Shown: positions 51,999 to 61,240, numbered from the stretch's first letter. The stretch is 64,000 nt of DNA from Hydrocarboniphaga daqingensis (GCF_900129825.1 NZ_FQWZ01000001.1:372001-436000); one strand, 5' to 3'. Numbers and translations are program-made. The notes: generated by a model from the letters alone, not told the origin.

Positions 51999-53015
51999 TC
52001 AGTCGAGCATCGCCAGCAGCGCGCTGCTGGGGTGTTGGTCGATCAGCGCCGAATCGTCGCGGCGACGGATTTGGAACAGCGCGGCGATCTGGTGACGCTC
52101 GGCGTACGCCATGCCGTCCTGCAAGCCGAGCACGGTCAGCGCGGTGGCCAGCGCATCGGCCTGCATGCAGTCGCGATGGATCACGCTGACCGATGCCGGC
52201 GCCGGGCGCAGCGGCCGACCGCTGCGTGGGTCGAGCGTGTGCGCGTCGCGGTGGGCGCCGCGCTCGTAATAGCGCAGATAGTCGCCGGATGTGGCTACCG
52301 ACAGCTCATCGAGCGCCAGCAACCAGCGTTGCAAGGGACCACGCGCATCGGGCACCGCTTCCAGCTCGACCCACCACGGCGAGCCGTCGGGCTTGCAGCC
52401 TTGGCCGCGCAACTCGCCGCCGATTTCGCAGATGTAATGCAGCACACCGGCGCGATCGAGAACGGCGGCCATGCGGTCGACGCCAAAGCCCTTGGCGATC
52501 GACGACAGATCCAGCAGCAGACCGCCCGGCTGGCGCGCAGAGCGGTTCGCCGCGTCGAGTTGCAGTCGCTGCCAACCAACGGTCTGCAAAGCCGCGCGCA
52601 CCTCGGCGTCGTCAGGGCTGCGGCTCGCCGGCAGCGGACCAAAGCCCCAGGCATTGACCAGCGCACCGGCGGTGACGTCGTAGGCGCCGTCGGTTTGTTG
52701 TGCCAGGCGCTGAGCCGCGTCGAGCACGCTATAGAAGTCGTCACTGAGCCGATGCCAGCTGCCGGCTGGCGCCGCATTGAAGCGCGACAGCTCGGATGCC
52801 GGATCCCAGTGACTCATCTGCGCCACGACACGATCCAGCGCGGCCTGAATCGCCGCCTGTAACAGCGGCATCGCGGCTGCAGGATCGGCACCGGCCGGCA
52901 GCACGCAGCGCAGGCTCCAAGCCGTGCCCATCGTGCGGCCTTGCAGCGAGTGCACGGCAGTGCCGGCTTGCGGACCCGCTTCGGTCGCGGCGCTGAACTG
53001 CCGCGGGATCAGCAC
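51999..53015 (-). CDS. apbE: FAD:protein FMN transferase (ApbE)
   Basis: This enzyme attaches FMN covalently to target proteins, usually in the periplasm. The family motifs are LQGRTMGTAWSLR near the start, MSHWDPASELSRFNAAP, YDVTAGALVNAWGFGP, LLLDLSSIAKGFGVDRMAAV and ATSGDYLRYYERGAHRDAHT with LDPRSGRPL. The start is uncertain. The frame is open far upstream into the DUF4198 gene; the GTG at 53015 gives 338 residues and includes the whole domain, but no clear signal peptide is seen. The PepSY or flavoreductase proteins of the operon are possible partners. Eight bases separate it from the flavoreductase gene. Confidence 0.85.
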   Translation of the reverse strand: MLIPRQFSAATEAGPQAGTAVHSLQGRTMGTAWSLRCVLPAGADPAAAMPLLQAAIQAALDRVVAQMSHWDPASELSRFNAAPAGSWHRLSDDFYSVLDAAQRLAQQTDGAYDVTAGALVNAWGFGPLPASRSPDDAEVRAALQTVGWQRLQLDAANRSARQPGGLLLDLSSIAKGFGVDRMAAVLDRAGVLHYICEIGGELRGQGCKPDGSPWWVELEAVPDARGPLQRWLLALDELSVATSGDYLRYYERGAHRDAHTLDPRSGRPLRPAPASVSVIHRDCMQADALATALTVLGLQDGMAYAERHQIAALFQIRRRDDSALIDQHPSSALLAMLD

Positions 53016-53053
53016 GCGACGCGGTGGCGCCGACGGTGCGGCGACGACGGTAC

Positions 53054-53887
53054 TCAGGGGGACAGCACCTCGAACACGCCGGCGTAGCTGCTGCGGCGCT
53101 CGGTGGCGGGCTTTTCGGCCTTGTCGTCGGTGATCGACGCCGACAGGTAGTACAAGCCCGGCTGCGGCCATTCGACGCTGAACTGTCCGTTGCCATCGGT
53201 CTTCAGCATCACTTCACCAACCGCGTCGCGATAACGCGCACCGTCAGCAATCAGCTCGACCTCGACGCCCTGCGCCGGCTTGCCGTCGATCAGCAGCTGG
53301 AACGTCGCGCGCTCGCCGACGTACAAGTCGTTGAACGCGGTCACCGGCGCCAACTCCAAGCCACGGCCGGTCGGCTTGAGCGCTCCGACGCTGGGCTTGC
53401 CGGCCGTGACATAGGTTTCCAGGCGCCCGATCGACTGGCTGACCTTCAGGCCCGTCGCCGTAGCCGGCACCGCGTTCGCAAACTCGGCCGTGTTGAACGG
53501 CTGGCCGCGCGGCGGATAACGCCGCGTCTGGCCGTTGTCCTGCCAGCTGGCACTGATGCCGCCGTTGAGCATCGCGATCCGATAGGTACCGGGCTGCGTC
53601 AGTTGCAGGTCGAACGTGCTGCGCAGCTTGCCGGACGCGGTGTTGTCGGGCGCGACGCTGCGGCCGTCGGGCGCGGTGATCGCCAGATTGTCCAAGCGCA
53701 TCGCGTTGTGATCGCGTACAAACGGGACCGTCGAGGCGGCAGCATCGACCGTGACCCACTGGCCGACGCTGAGCACGGTCTTGGACGGCGCCAGCCACGG
53801 CTTGTGCGCTTGCGCAGCCAACGGCAATAGCAGCGCAGCGGCGGTCAGCAGCGCTTGAGTCTTGATCGAGTGTTTGCGGGATGTCAT
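53054..53887 (-). CDS. DUF4198-family periplasmic protein
   Basis: The 277-residue protein has a Sec signal (TQALLTAAALLLPLAAQAHKP, about 9-29). A beta-rich body follows, with the family start AHKPWLAPSKTVLSVGQWVT, VDNAASGK-like strands and a C-terminal Ig-like half (TFQLLIDGKPAQGVEVELIA, FSVEWPQPGLYYLSASI). DUF4198 proteins resemble nickel/cobalt-uptake accessory NikM domains and occur in metal-uptake operons. The ATG at 53887 was chosen because it starts the signal peptide. It may bind the metal or carrier in the periplasm. Confidence 0.82.
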   Translation of the reverse strand: MTSRKHSIKTQALLTAAALLLPLAAQAHKPWLAPSKTVLSVGQWVTVDAAASTVPFVRDHNAMRLDNLAITAPDGRSVAPDNTASGKLRSTFDLQLTQPGTYRIAMLNGGISASWQDNGQTRRYPPRGQPFNTAEFANAVPATATGLKVSQSIGRLETYVTAGKPSVGALKPTGRGLELAPVTAFNDLYVGERATFQLLIDGKPAQGVEVELIADGARYRDAVGEVMLKTDGNGQFSVEWPQPGLYYLSASITDDKAEKPATERRSSYAGVFEVLSP

Positions 53888-53922
53888 GAGCGGGTCCGGT
53901 TCGTGGGATCGGCGTAGCGCGA

Positions 53923-54486
53923 TCAGGGTTTGAGCAGCAGCGTCACGGCGCCCAACTCGCTCTTGCCCTGAGCCTTGAGCGGGGTTGTCGTCTTGACCGG
54001 CCACTGGAACGGGATATCGAGCACTTCGCGGCCGCCATCCTCGCGCGCCGCTTCGACGACCAGCTTGTACGCGCCCGGCGCCAGATCGCCGAGCGGCGCC
54101 CTGCCCTGACTGAAGCTCAGCTCGTACTCGCCGACAGCACGCGTCGCGCCGCTGACGCCATCGGCGGGAAGGCTCATTTCACGGCCACCGCGACGCCACC
54201 ACTGGCGCAGGTCGGGCAGCCACTTGGTGCCGCCTTCGGCAGCCGGCCCCATCGGCGGCGCTGCGGCCGCTGGGCCGCCGCGCTTTTGCTGGTACCACAG
54301 CGCCAACTGGCTGGCGACGCTGCGATCCTCGCGCTCCAGCCACACAGCGACGTATGGACGGTGGTATTCGGCGGTATCGATCGGCGGCACTTGCAGCGTG
54401 ACGCTCAGATCGGCGGCCAGCGCCGGCGTCGCCGTCAGCCCGCACAGCGCGACGGAAAACGGGTTGCGCATCGAAGGCAGTTTCAT
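53923..54486 (-). CDS. DUF2271-family periplasmic protein
   Basis: The 187-residue protein has a short signal (SVALCGLTATPALAADL, about 11-27) and a DUF2271 pattern: YHRPYVAVWLEREDRSVASQ, LALWYQQKRGGP, WLPDLRQWWRRGGRE, SGATRAVGEYELSF and GAYKLVVEAAREDGGREVLD. Its function is unknown. It is constantly found with PepSY and DUF4198 genes in iron-related operons of xanthomonads, as here, 20 bases after the PepSY gene. Confidence 0.85.
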   Translation of the reverse strand: MKLPSMRNPFSVALCGLTATPALAADLSVTLQVPPIDTAEYHRPYVAVWLEREDRSVASQLALWYQQKRGGPAAAAPPMGPAAEGGTKWLPDLRQWWRRGGREMSLPADGVSGATRAVGEYELSFSQGRAPLGDLAPGAYKLVVEAAREDGGREVLDIPFQWPVKTTTPLKAQGKSELGAVTLLLKP

Positions 54487-54506
54487 GGGTGTGGAGACTC
54501 AATGGA

Positions 54507-55160
54507 TCAGTGGATAAACAACAGCGCCAGCAGCAGCGGAATCAGCAGCCCGAGGCCGGTCAGCGGCCATGTGCTGGGTCGTCGCGCCGCCTGCATCTGC
54601 AGCAACAGCAGGCCGCTGATGGAGAACACCAGGCAGACGATCGCGAACACGTCGAGAAACGCGGTCCACACGCCACCGGTGTGGCGACCCTTGTGCAGGT
54701 CGTTGAGATACGACACCCAGCCGCGATCGGTGCGTTCGTATTCGACCGCGCCACTGGCTCGCTCGATCGACAGCCAGCCGTCACCGCCCGGCCGCGGCAG
54801 CGACAGATACACCTCGTCGTCGGACCATTCCGGCACAACGCCGGCCGTCGTCACCGACCACTGCTGCGTCAGCCAGCGTTGCAGCGCTGGCGGCAGTTCG
54901 CCGGCATCGGCCGCGTGATCGGCGGTCAATGCCGACAACAACGCCGGCGGTAGCACGGCCTGAAACCGCTGCACCTGCGGCTGCGCTTTGATCTGCGAGG
55001 CGTGGTTGAGCGTGATGCCGGTGATCGCGAACAGCAGCATGCCGACCAGACTCAGCGCGGCACTGATCCAGTGCCACTGGTACAACTGCCGCAGCCAAAA
55101 CGCACGCCACTGCGCGCGACGCGCCGCTGCCGCCACCGTCGTCGTTGCAGTCGCTGTCAC
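54507..55160 (-). CDS. PepSY-associated transmembrane protein
   Basis: The 217-residue inner-membrane protein has a helix at about 31-51 ([20 protein letters not shown]), a periplasmic PepSY-like domain (about 60-165), and two C-terminal helices (about 165-188, [20 protein letters not shown], and 196-216). Conserved elements are [19 protein letters not shown] and [20 protein letters not shown]. Such proteins are thought to pass electrons or act as ferric-siderophore reductases. The start is GTG at 55160, overlapping the piuC stop as GTGA. Confidence 0.87.
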   Translation of the reverse strand: MTATATTTVAAAARRAQWRAFWLRQLYQWHWISAALSLVGMLLFAITGITLNHASQIKAQPQVQRFQAVLPPALLSALTADHAADAGELPPALQRWLTQQWSVTTAGVVPEWSDDEVYLSLPRPGGDGWLSIERASGAVEYERTDRGWVSYLNDLHKGRHTGGVWTAFLDVFAIVCLVFSISGLLLLQMQAARRPSTWPLTGLGLLIPLLLALLFIH

Positions 55161-55837
55161 AGATCGGCCCAGCGACGCAGCAGGTTGTGATACACGCCGG
55201 TCAGCTGCAGCAATGACGGATGCTCGGGTACCGACCGGTTCAAGGCCTGCAGCGCCGTGTCCATCTCATACAGCAGCGTGCGCTGCGCATCTTCGCGAAC
55301 CAGGCTCTGCACCCAGCAGATGGCGGCGACGCGTGCGCCGCGCGTCACTGCGTTGACCCGATGCAAGCTGGTCGACGGATACAACACCATGTCGCCGGCC
55401 GGCAGCTTGGCGGCATGGGCGCCATAGGTGTCATCCATCACCAGTTCGCCGCCGTCGTACTCGTGCGGCTCGCTCAGAAACAGCGTCGCCGACAGATCGG
55501 TACGCACGCGGATGCCCTTGCCTCGGACATCGCGCACGGCGGTATCGACGTGCATGCCGAACTCGCCGCCGTCGCAATAGCGATTGAACAACGGCGGAAA
55601 CACCCGGTGCGGCAACGCGGCCGACAGGAACAGCTCGTTACGGCCCAGCGCCTTGAGCAGGGTATCGCCCAGTTGCTGCGCCACCGGATGTTCCTCGGTC
55701 AGCTGCTGGTTGCGTTTGACGCGTGCGGCCTGCGGCCCTGCCGTGTTGCGGCCGTCTTCCCAGTCGGTGCGGTCGAGCACGTCGCGCATCTGCGCGACTT
55801 GTTCGGGGGTCAACACCTTGGGAATGTGCAGCAGCAT
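55157..55837 (-). CDS. piuC: PKHD-type Fe(II)/2-oxoglutarate hydroxylase PiuC
   Basis: The 226-residue non-haem iron dioxygenase has the metal triad His96-x-Asp98 ([11 protein letters not shown]) and His159 (YPSTSLHRV), with Arg169 ([13 protein letters not shown]) for 2-oxoglutarate. The N-terminus [20 protein letters not shown] is typical of PiuC/YbiX. In several bacteria piuC is next to a catecholate siderophore receptor (Fiu/PiuA), as here. The enzyme's natural substrate is not settled. It lies 48 bases after the receptor. Confidence 0.93.
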   Translation of the reverse strand: MLLHIPKVLTPEQVAQMRDVLDRTDWEDGRNTAGPQAARVKRNQQLTEEHPVAQQLGDTLLKALGRNELFLSAALPHRVFPPLFNRYCDGGEFGMHVDTAVRDVRGKGIRVRTDLSATLFLSEPHEYDGGELVMDDTYGAHAAKLPAGDMVLYPSTSLHRVNAVTRGARVAAICWVQSLVREDAQRTLLYEMDTALQALNRSVPEHPSLLQLTGVYHNLLRRWADL

Positions 55838-55885
55838 CGGCGGGCTCGGGTGGAAAACAGCGATGGGCGATCAGCGAACGCGGGC

Positions 55886-58264
55886 CTAGAACTTCAGGTT
55901 CAAGCTCAGCAAGTACGACGCAGGCGTACCGGGCAGGTAACGCGAACCGCCGTTGTTGATCGCGGCGATGTAGTCCTCGTCGAACAGGTTGTAGCCATTG
56001 AGCTGCACCGTGAGGTTCTTCGTCGCTTCATAGGCGACCATCGCATCGATCAGCGTGTAGCCGTCGACCTTGTACAGATTGGTCAGGCCCACCTGCCCCG
56101 TCGTTGCCGACACCGACCCGTTGGGGTTATTGGTTTCGCTGCGCACCTGCGAATCGACGTACTGCGCACCGACACCGAACTGCAAGCGATACGGAACCAC
56201 CCGATACGTGGTCCACAACGTAGCGTTCCACTCGGGTGTGAAGCGCGCACCGGCGCCATCAGAGGTCTCGGTGCCTTCGGTGATCTCGGCATCCTGCCGC
56301 GTCACGCCAGCGCTGACGTTCCAGTTCGGCAGCACTTCGCCGACCAGCGCCAGTTCCACGCCTTTGACCTCGCGCTTGCCGAACTGGATCACCTGGTCGG
56401 GGTTGTCGCCGGCGCGAGCCAACTCGTTCTTGTTGGTGCTTTGGAACAGCGCTGCGGTTGCGGCCAGCTTGCCGCCGAACAGATCCCACTTGGTGCCGAC
56501 TTCGGCGTTGGTCGCTTCGGTCGGATCGAGATTCGGATTGGCGATGTTGGTGCTCGTCGCCGACAGCGAAAAATTTGCGCCGCCCGGCGGCTGGAACGAA
56601 TTGGCGTACGACACGTACACGCTGCTGATCGCAGTGGGCTTGTAGACGACGCCGGTCTTCCAACTCAGCAGGTTGTCGGCGGCTTCCAGCCGCGTCGCCA
56701 AGCCCGACGTTGCCGGGGCCACCGGCGCCGCCACCGTCTGCGTCTCGGTTTCGTAGCGCTCCCAGCGCAGGCTGCCGTTGACCAGCCAGCGGTCGGTGAT
56801 GTGCAGCGTGTCGAACAGGTAGACCGCGGTGGTGATCGTCTGGCCGTCGGTGTACGCGCCGTTGCGGGCGTAGTTGGCGCGAGTCGCGTTGCGATCGGGG
56901 TTGTACAGATTGGCCTGCAGATTGGCGGTCGGGGTGGCGTCGCCGACGACGGCATAAGCCGGCGTGAACTGCTTTTCGTAGATGAACTCCAGACCGCCGC
57001 CGAGCGCGTGCTCGACGATGCCGGTCTTTAGCGTGCCGGTCAGGTTGGTCTGGTTGGTCATGATCTCGTTAGTGCGACCGGTGGCCTGCACCGAGCGAGC
57101 GACCGTATACGCTGACGGATCGCGCAGCGTGAGCCCGTCAGGTGGCGGTGTCGGCTCGGGGCGCGGCGGATTGGCGGCCGGATCGGCGTTCTGGCCGAAG
57201 GCACCGTCGGTGACCGTGACCGCATTGACGCCGGTGAGCACGCGCTGCTGCTCGCTCTTGCCGTAGCGCGCGGTATTGCGCACCGCCACGCCCGGCGCCA
57301 AGTCGTGCTCGATCTTGGCGGTGAACATGTTGGCGTCGATGTCTTCGAAGTCTTGCGCAAAGCCGTAGAAGTTCTTCGAATCGGGCGCGGCGACGTCGCG
57401 GTCGGCTGCATCCAGCGTCTGCTGGATCGGCTGCGGCACCGAGTTGGAGAACCGGTAGCCCGACAGTCCGACGGTGGGCACGCCGCCGTCGGGCGTGTTG
57501 TTCTGCTGAATGTGCTGCGAGAACAGATAGACGCGCGTCGGCGTATCCAAGCCGAACGCGATCGACGGGGCCACGCCCCAGCTCTGGCGCTCGATATGGT
57601 CGCGGCCGGCGACACCACCGTCCTGGCCGAGCAGATTGAGCCGCACCGCGCTGTTGCTGCCGATGCTCTGATTCAAATCGGCCGTCACGCGACGGCGCTC
57701 GGCGCTGCCATAGCTGATCGTGCCGGCACGGAAGTCTTCCAGCGACGGCAGCTTGCTCGACAGATTGATGTAGCCCGAGGTGGCACCACGGCCGTTGTCG
57801 GCGCCTGATGGCCCCTTCACCACCTCGATCTGCTCGATGTTGAAGGTGTCGCGCACCGCCGTGCCCAAGTCACGGATGTTGTCGATGAAGATGCTGTTCT
57901 GCGTGTCGAAGCCACGCATGCTGATCGCATCGCCGCTGGTGGAGTTGCCGTTTTCGCCCTGCTGCAGCGTGATGCCCGGCGTATTGCGCAGCGCCTCGGT
58001 CAGCGTGGTGGCAACGCGCTCCTGGATCAGCTCCTTCTTGATGACGGTGATCGTCTGCGGCGTGTTGACCAGCGGCTCGCTGAACTTGGGCGACTGTACT
58101 TTGTCGGCCTTGTAAGGCGTCTCGACCGAATCTTCGACCTTGACCGCCGGCAGCGCGACGGCACGCTCGGCGGTAGCGGACGGCTCAGCGGCTTGCGCCA
58201 TCCCCGGAACGGCGTACACAGCCAGCACCGCCGCCGCCAGCGGCGTCATACGAAACATCGTCAT
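55886..58264 (-). CDS. TonB-dependent siderophore receptor (Fiu/PiuA type)
   Basis: The 792-residue outer-membrane receptor probably imports catecholate-type ferric siderophores. It has a short signal (PLAAAVLAVYAVPGMAQAAE, about 8-27). The plug domain contains NTPQTITVIKKELIQERVAT, LRNTPGITLQQGENGNSTSG, SMRGFDTQNSIFIDNIRDLG and EVVKGPSGADNGRGATSGYI, which is close to Fiu. The barrel ends LLSLNLKF. No STN domain is present. The start at 58264 has GGGAGAGG 5 bases upstream. It heads a seven-gene operon through piuC to the flavoreductase and has a Fur-type site at its promoter. Confidence 0.93.
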   Translation of the reverse strand: MTMFRMTPLAAAVLAVYAVPGMAQAAEPSATAERAVALPAVKVEDSVETPYKADKVQSPKFSEPLVNTPQTITVIKKELIQERVATTLTEALRNTPGITLQQGENGNSTSGDAISMRGFDTQNSIFIDNIRDLGTAVRDTFNIEQIEVVKGPSGADNGRGATSGYINLSSKLPSLEDFRAGTISYGSAERRRVTADLNQSIGSNSAVRLNLLGQDGGVAGRDHIERQSWGVAPSIAFGLDTPTRVYLFSQHIQQNNTPDGGVPTVGLSGYRFSNSVPQPIQQTLDAADRDVAAPDSKNFYGFAQDFEDIDANMFTAKIEHDLAPGVAVRNTARYGKSEQQRVLTGVNAVTVTDGAFGQNADPAANPPRPEPTPPPDGLTLRDPSAYTVARSVQATGRTNEIMTNQTNLTGTLKTGIVEHALGGGLEFIYEKQFTPAYAVVGDATPTANLQANLYNPDRNATRANYARNGAYTDGQTITTAVYLFDTLHITDRWLVNGSLRWERYETETQTVAAPVAPATSGLATRLEAADNLLSWKTGVVYKPTAISSVYVSYANSFQPPGGANFSLSATSTNIANPNLDPTEATNAEVGTKWDLFGGKLAATAALFQSTNKNELARAGDNPDQVIQFGKREVKGVELALVGEVLPNWNVSAGVTRQDAEITEGTETSDGAGARFTPEWNATLWTTYRVVPYRLQFGVGAQYVDSQVRSETNNPNGSVSATTGQVGLTNLYKVDGYTLIDAMVAYEATKNLTVQLNGYNLFDEDYIAAINNGGSRYLPGTPASYLLSLNLKF

Positions 58265-58567
58265 CCAAACCTCTCCCTGTCTTGTATTGCGATCGCAAAA
58301 AGACGGTGGCTGATCGCTGCCGCCGTCGAGGGCGTCGCTTTGGCTTCCGTACCCGATGTTGCTGAACGCGATTCTACATGAGAATTATTCGCATGCAATA
58401 AGTCGCGTGGACCGGGGGTGATCCGCCACCGCTGCGGATCGCCGACGCGCCAGAGGCAGCCGGATATCGGGTAGCGGCGATCGAGGTTCGACGCGCTGAA
58501 CGAGGCCGAGCAGAGGCGACCCCGGTCCACCGGTTTCTGCCGGCGCTGGCCCGGCGTCGCCGGCCAC
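58265..58567. other. Upstream region of the siderophore receptor
   Basis: This stretch holds the receptor leader and its Fur-controlled promoter (58372-58399). Between about 58400 and 58567 nothing recognisable was found; short frames there have no ribosome sites or family features. Confidence 0.5.
58372..58399 (-). promoter_or_regulatory. Receptor promoter with Fur box in the spacer
   Basis: On the minus strand TTGCAT (58394-58399) and TAGAAT (58372-58377) are 16 bases apart. The spacer carries TGCGAAT-A-ATTCTCA (58380-58394), a 7-1-7 Fur-type palindrome with one mismatched pair that is almost identical to the tonB site. Iron repression of the siderophore operon is expected. Confidence 0.8.
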
Positions 58568-58594
58568 AAAAAAGGCCCGGATTAACCGGGCCTT
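58568..58594 (-). terminator. Rho-independent terminator of the desaturase operon
   Basis: A 7-bp GC stem (58574-58580 with 58586-58592), extended by A-T pairs, is followed on the minus strand by six T residues (58573-58568). It lies about 40 bases after the stop of the small protein gene. Confidence 0.88.
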
Positions 58595-58631
58595 GATGAC
58601 GACGGACGGCTTGGGCCGTCAGCGCTGGACG

Positions 58632-58856
58632 TCAGCCGTCGTCGCGCTTGGACTTGCTGCGCGGCAGCGTCGAATCGCGGGGCGCATTACGGCCGGCGTC
58701 GACCACTTCGAGCACGTCGCTGGCCCACTCACCGACTTCGCGCGTTACGTCACGCACGGCGCCGGTGATGACGCTGGTAATACGACCGACGCGCTCGGCG
58801 CCACTGTCGACAGCCACTTGCAGCACATCCTTGATCACTTCCAGCTTGCGGGGCAT
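58632..58856 (-). CDS. Small soluble protein in the desaturase operon, function unknown
   Basis: The 74-residue protein is mostly amphipathic helix (KLEVIKDVLQVAVDSGAERV, GRITSVITGAVRDVTREVGE, WASDVLEVVDAG) with a basic tail (RSKSKRDDG). No membrane helix, signal or domain is recognised. It starts 14 bases after the desaturase stop and is followed by a terminator, so it is the third gene of the operon. An accessory or membrane-surface role in lipid desaturation is inference only. Confidence 0.6.
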   Translation of the reverse strand: MPRKLEVIKDVLQVAVDSGAERVGRITSVITGAVRDVTREVGEWASDVLEVVDAGRNAPRDSTLPRSKSKRDDG

Positions 58857-58870
58857 TGCGCGGTCCGGGT

Positions 58871-60031
58871 TCAGGCGGTGACCGGCAGCATCGCAGAACG
58901 CGGCGGCAGTGCCAATTTGAAGATCTTGGCGACGACACTGCCAAACTGCTTGCGCAGCGAGCCGGTGTTGTACGGCAGGCCGAACTTCTCGCAGACCTTG
59001 CGCACTTCCACCGACATTTCCGCGTAGCGGTGCGCCGGCAGATCAGGGAACAAGTGGTGCTCGATCTGGTGGCTCAAGTTGCCGCTGAAGATGTGGAACC
59101 ACTTGCCGCCTTCGATGTTGGCGCTGCCCAGCAACTGGCGCAGATACCACTGGCCACGCGTCTCGTTGGCCAGCGTGCTCTTGTCGAAGGTCTGCACGTC
59201 GGCCGGGAAGTGGCCGCAGAAGATGATCGTGAACGTCCAGTAGTTGCGGACGAGGTTGGCCATCGCATTGCCGACGAACGTGATCGGCGCGCCCGGACCG
59301 GCCAGCAGCGGGAACAGCGCGTAGTCCTTCAGCCACTGACCACGGGTTTTCTTCCAGATGCCCTTGAGCAGCGGCATGGCCTCGCTCAGCGGACGCTCGC
59401 CCGACAAGATGCGATCGAACTCAGCGTCGTGCAGCGCCACGCCGTACTGGAACAGCGACGCCAGCAGGAACGCAAACACCGGGTTGGCCAGGAAGATCGG
59501 GTGCCAGGGCTGGTTTTCGTCCATCCGCAGCAAGCCGTAGCCGACGTCGCGGTCCACGCCCAACACGTTGGTGTAGGTGTGGTGCATCACGTTGTGCGAA
59601 TGGCGCCACTGGTCGGCCGGGCAAGCCGTGTCCCAGTCGTACTTGCGCGAGTTCAGCTGCGGGTCCTGCATCCAGTCGTACTGACCGTGCATGACGTTGT
59701 GGCCGATCTCCATGTTGTCGAGGATCTTGGACGCACCCAGCGCCGCCACGCCACCGACGAACGCCGGCGGCAGCCAGCCGAACTGCAGCATTGCGCGGCC
59801 GGCGATTTCGAGTCCGCGCTGCAGCTTGACGATGTCGCGGATGTAGTCGGCGTCGCGCTGGCCCAGATCGCCGAGCACGCGCTCGCGGATCGCATCCATC
59901 TCTTTGCCGAAGGCTTCGATCTGCGCCGGGGTCAGCGACAGCGTGTTGGCGGTCAGCGGCTTGGACGGCTGCTGCGGGGCCGACCGAATGCTCGGGTTCG
60001 GCGTCTTGGTCAAGGAACGGCTACGGGCCAT
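58871..60031 (-). CDS. Acyl desaturase (membrane di-iron fatty-acid desaturase)
   Basis: The 386-residue integral membrane enzyme introduces a double bond into acyl chains. The three histidine boxes that hold the di-iron centre are present: HNVMH (111-115), HSHNVMHH (144-151) and HQIEHH (in LSHQIEHHLFPDLP). Membrane segments lie around 85-105 and 185-275. The arrangement with an upstream ferredoxin reductase and a divergent TetR regulator resembles the DesT-DesCB acyl-CoA desaturase system of Pseudomonas. It lies 39 bases after the reductase. Confidence 0.92.
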   Translation of the reverse strand: MARSRSLTKTPNPSIRSAPQQPSKPLTANTLSLTPAQIEAFGKEMDAIRERVLGDLGQRDADYIRDIVKLQRGLEIAGRAMLQFGWLPPAFVGGVAALGASKILDNMEIGHNVMHGQYDWMQDPQLNSRKYDWDTACPADQWRHSHNVMHHTYTNVLGVDRDVGYGLLRMDENQPWHPIFLANPVFAFLLASLFQYGVALHDAEFDRILSGERPLSEAMPLLKGIWKKTRGQWLKDYALFPLLAGPGAPITFVGNAMANLVRNYWTFTIIFCGHFPADVQTFDKSTLANETRGQWYLRQLLGSANIEGGKWFHIFSGNLSHQIEHHLFPDLPAHRYAEMSVEVRKVCEKFGLPYNTGSLRKQFGSVVAKIFKLALPPRSAMLPVTA

Positions 60032-60070
60032 GGCGGGCTCCTGCTGACAGTCTGGAAAGGGGGTATCGGA

Positions 60071-61165
60071 TTAAAGATCGAGCGTCACGTCGCCAACGGC
60101 GGCGCTGACGCAGATCTGGATGTCTTCTTCGCCGTCGGATGACAGCTTGCCGCTGCGCAGGTCGCGGACGACCCCGGACGTCTTGCGGCAGGTGCAGCTA
60201 TGGCAGATGCCCATGCGGCAGCCGGCCTCGGGGCGCAGCCCAGCCGCTTCGGCTTGGTCGAGCAGGCTGCGGCCGTCGTTGGTGGCCAGACGCTCGCTGC
60301 GGATGAAGCGCAGTTCGCCGCTGACGGTGTTCGGGTCGATCACGGCCGTGCTCACCGGCGCCGTGAAGCGCTCGTGGCGCAGCCGCGCCTCGCAGCCGCG
60401 CTCGGCGGACAGCGCGATCAGCGCATCGATCAATGCCGCCGGGCCGCAGACGTAGGTATCAACGGCCGCCAGATCAGCGACCAGCGCGTCGACATGCGCC
60501 GGGCTGAAATGGCTACCGCCGTCGCGGGTGTGGATCACGCGCAGCTGCCAGCTGGCATGGCGTGCAAACAGCGCGGCCAGCTCGTCGCCGTAGATCGCGT
60601 CGGCAGCAGTACGAACGTAATACAGCATGCTGACCGGCGCGCTGCTGACGCGGCCGTCGAGCGTGCGCAGCATCGACATCACCGGCGTGATGCCGCTGCC
60701 ACCGGCAACCAGCAGCAGCGGCGTCGTGGGCGACTCGGGCAGCACGAACTCGCCCTCGGCCTGCGACAGGCCCAGCACCATGCCGACCTGGGCGTAGGCG
60801 TACAGGAAGGTCGACACCAAGCCGCCATCCTGCTGCTTGATCGTGAACTCGACGGCACCGTCACGGCCCGGAGCGGCGCTGGCCAGTGAATAGCAGCGGC
60901 TGCGGCGCACGCCGTCGATTTCAACTTCGATACGGGCATACTGGCCGGCGACGAAGCCCTGCCAGTGGCGGTTCGGCCGCACGGTGATCGTCACCGAGTC
61001 ACGCGTCTGGCGCTGCACGGCCTCGATGCGGCCGCGGACCTGGGTCGCCGACCACATCGGGTTGAACGGCTCCAGAAAGCGGTCGACGCCGTAAGGGGCG
61101 GTCAGCGCGGCAACCAGCGGCGAAGTCAGGACGCGGTCGAGGTTGCTGAGGATCGAAGGGTTCAT
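60071..61165 (-). CDS. Ferredoxin reductase with C-terminal [2Fe-2S] domain
   Basis: The 364-residue flavoprotein would feed electrons from NAD(P)H to the desaturase. The FAD-binding motif RSRCYSLAS (88-96) and the nucleotide motif GGSGITP (155-161) precede YVCGPAALID. The plant-type ferredoxin domain has Cys316-x4-Cys321-x2-Cys324 and Cys352 (CRMGICHSC and QICVSAAVGD). The ATG at 61165 was chosen over an upstream start that runs into the operator region. It is the first gene of the desaturase operon. Confidence 0.92.
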   Translation of the reverse strand: MNPSILSNLDRVLTSPLVAALTAPYGVDRFLEPFNPMWSATQVRGRIEAVQRQTRDSVTITVRPNRHWQGFVAGQYARIEVEIDGVRRSRCYSLASAAPGRDGAVEFTIKQQDGGLVSTFLYAYAQVGMVLGLSQAEGEFVLPESPTTPLLLVAGGSGITPVMSMLRTLDGRVSSAPVSMLYYVRTAADAIYGDELAALFARHASWQLRVIHTRDGGSHFSPAHVDALVADLAAVDTYVCGPAALIDALIALSAERGCEARLRHERFTAPVSTAVIDPNTVSGELRFIRSERLATNDGRSLLDQAEAAGLRPEAGCRMGICHSCTCRKTSGVVRDLRSGKLSSDGEEDIQICVSAAVGDVTLDL

Positions 61166-61180
61166 GGCGCAGGCGGTGTT

Positions 61181-61240
61181 AGTGAACGTGTGTACACATC
61201 CTAGGCGGCCGCCTCGGTGAATGTCAACACTTGTACACAT
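61181..61240. promoter_or_regulatory. Candidate TetR operator region, two TGTACACAT copies
   Basis: The divergent region holds TGTGTACACA (61189-61198, a perfect palindrome). It also holds two direct copies of TGTACACAT (61191-61199 and 61232-61240), 41 bases apart, which is close to four helical turns. Each copy is preceded by GTGAA. Between them is the palindrome GGCGGCCGCC. It lies between the reductase and the TetR gene and fits a dimeric regulator controlling both directions. Confidence 0.6.
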
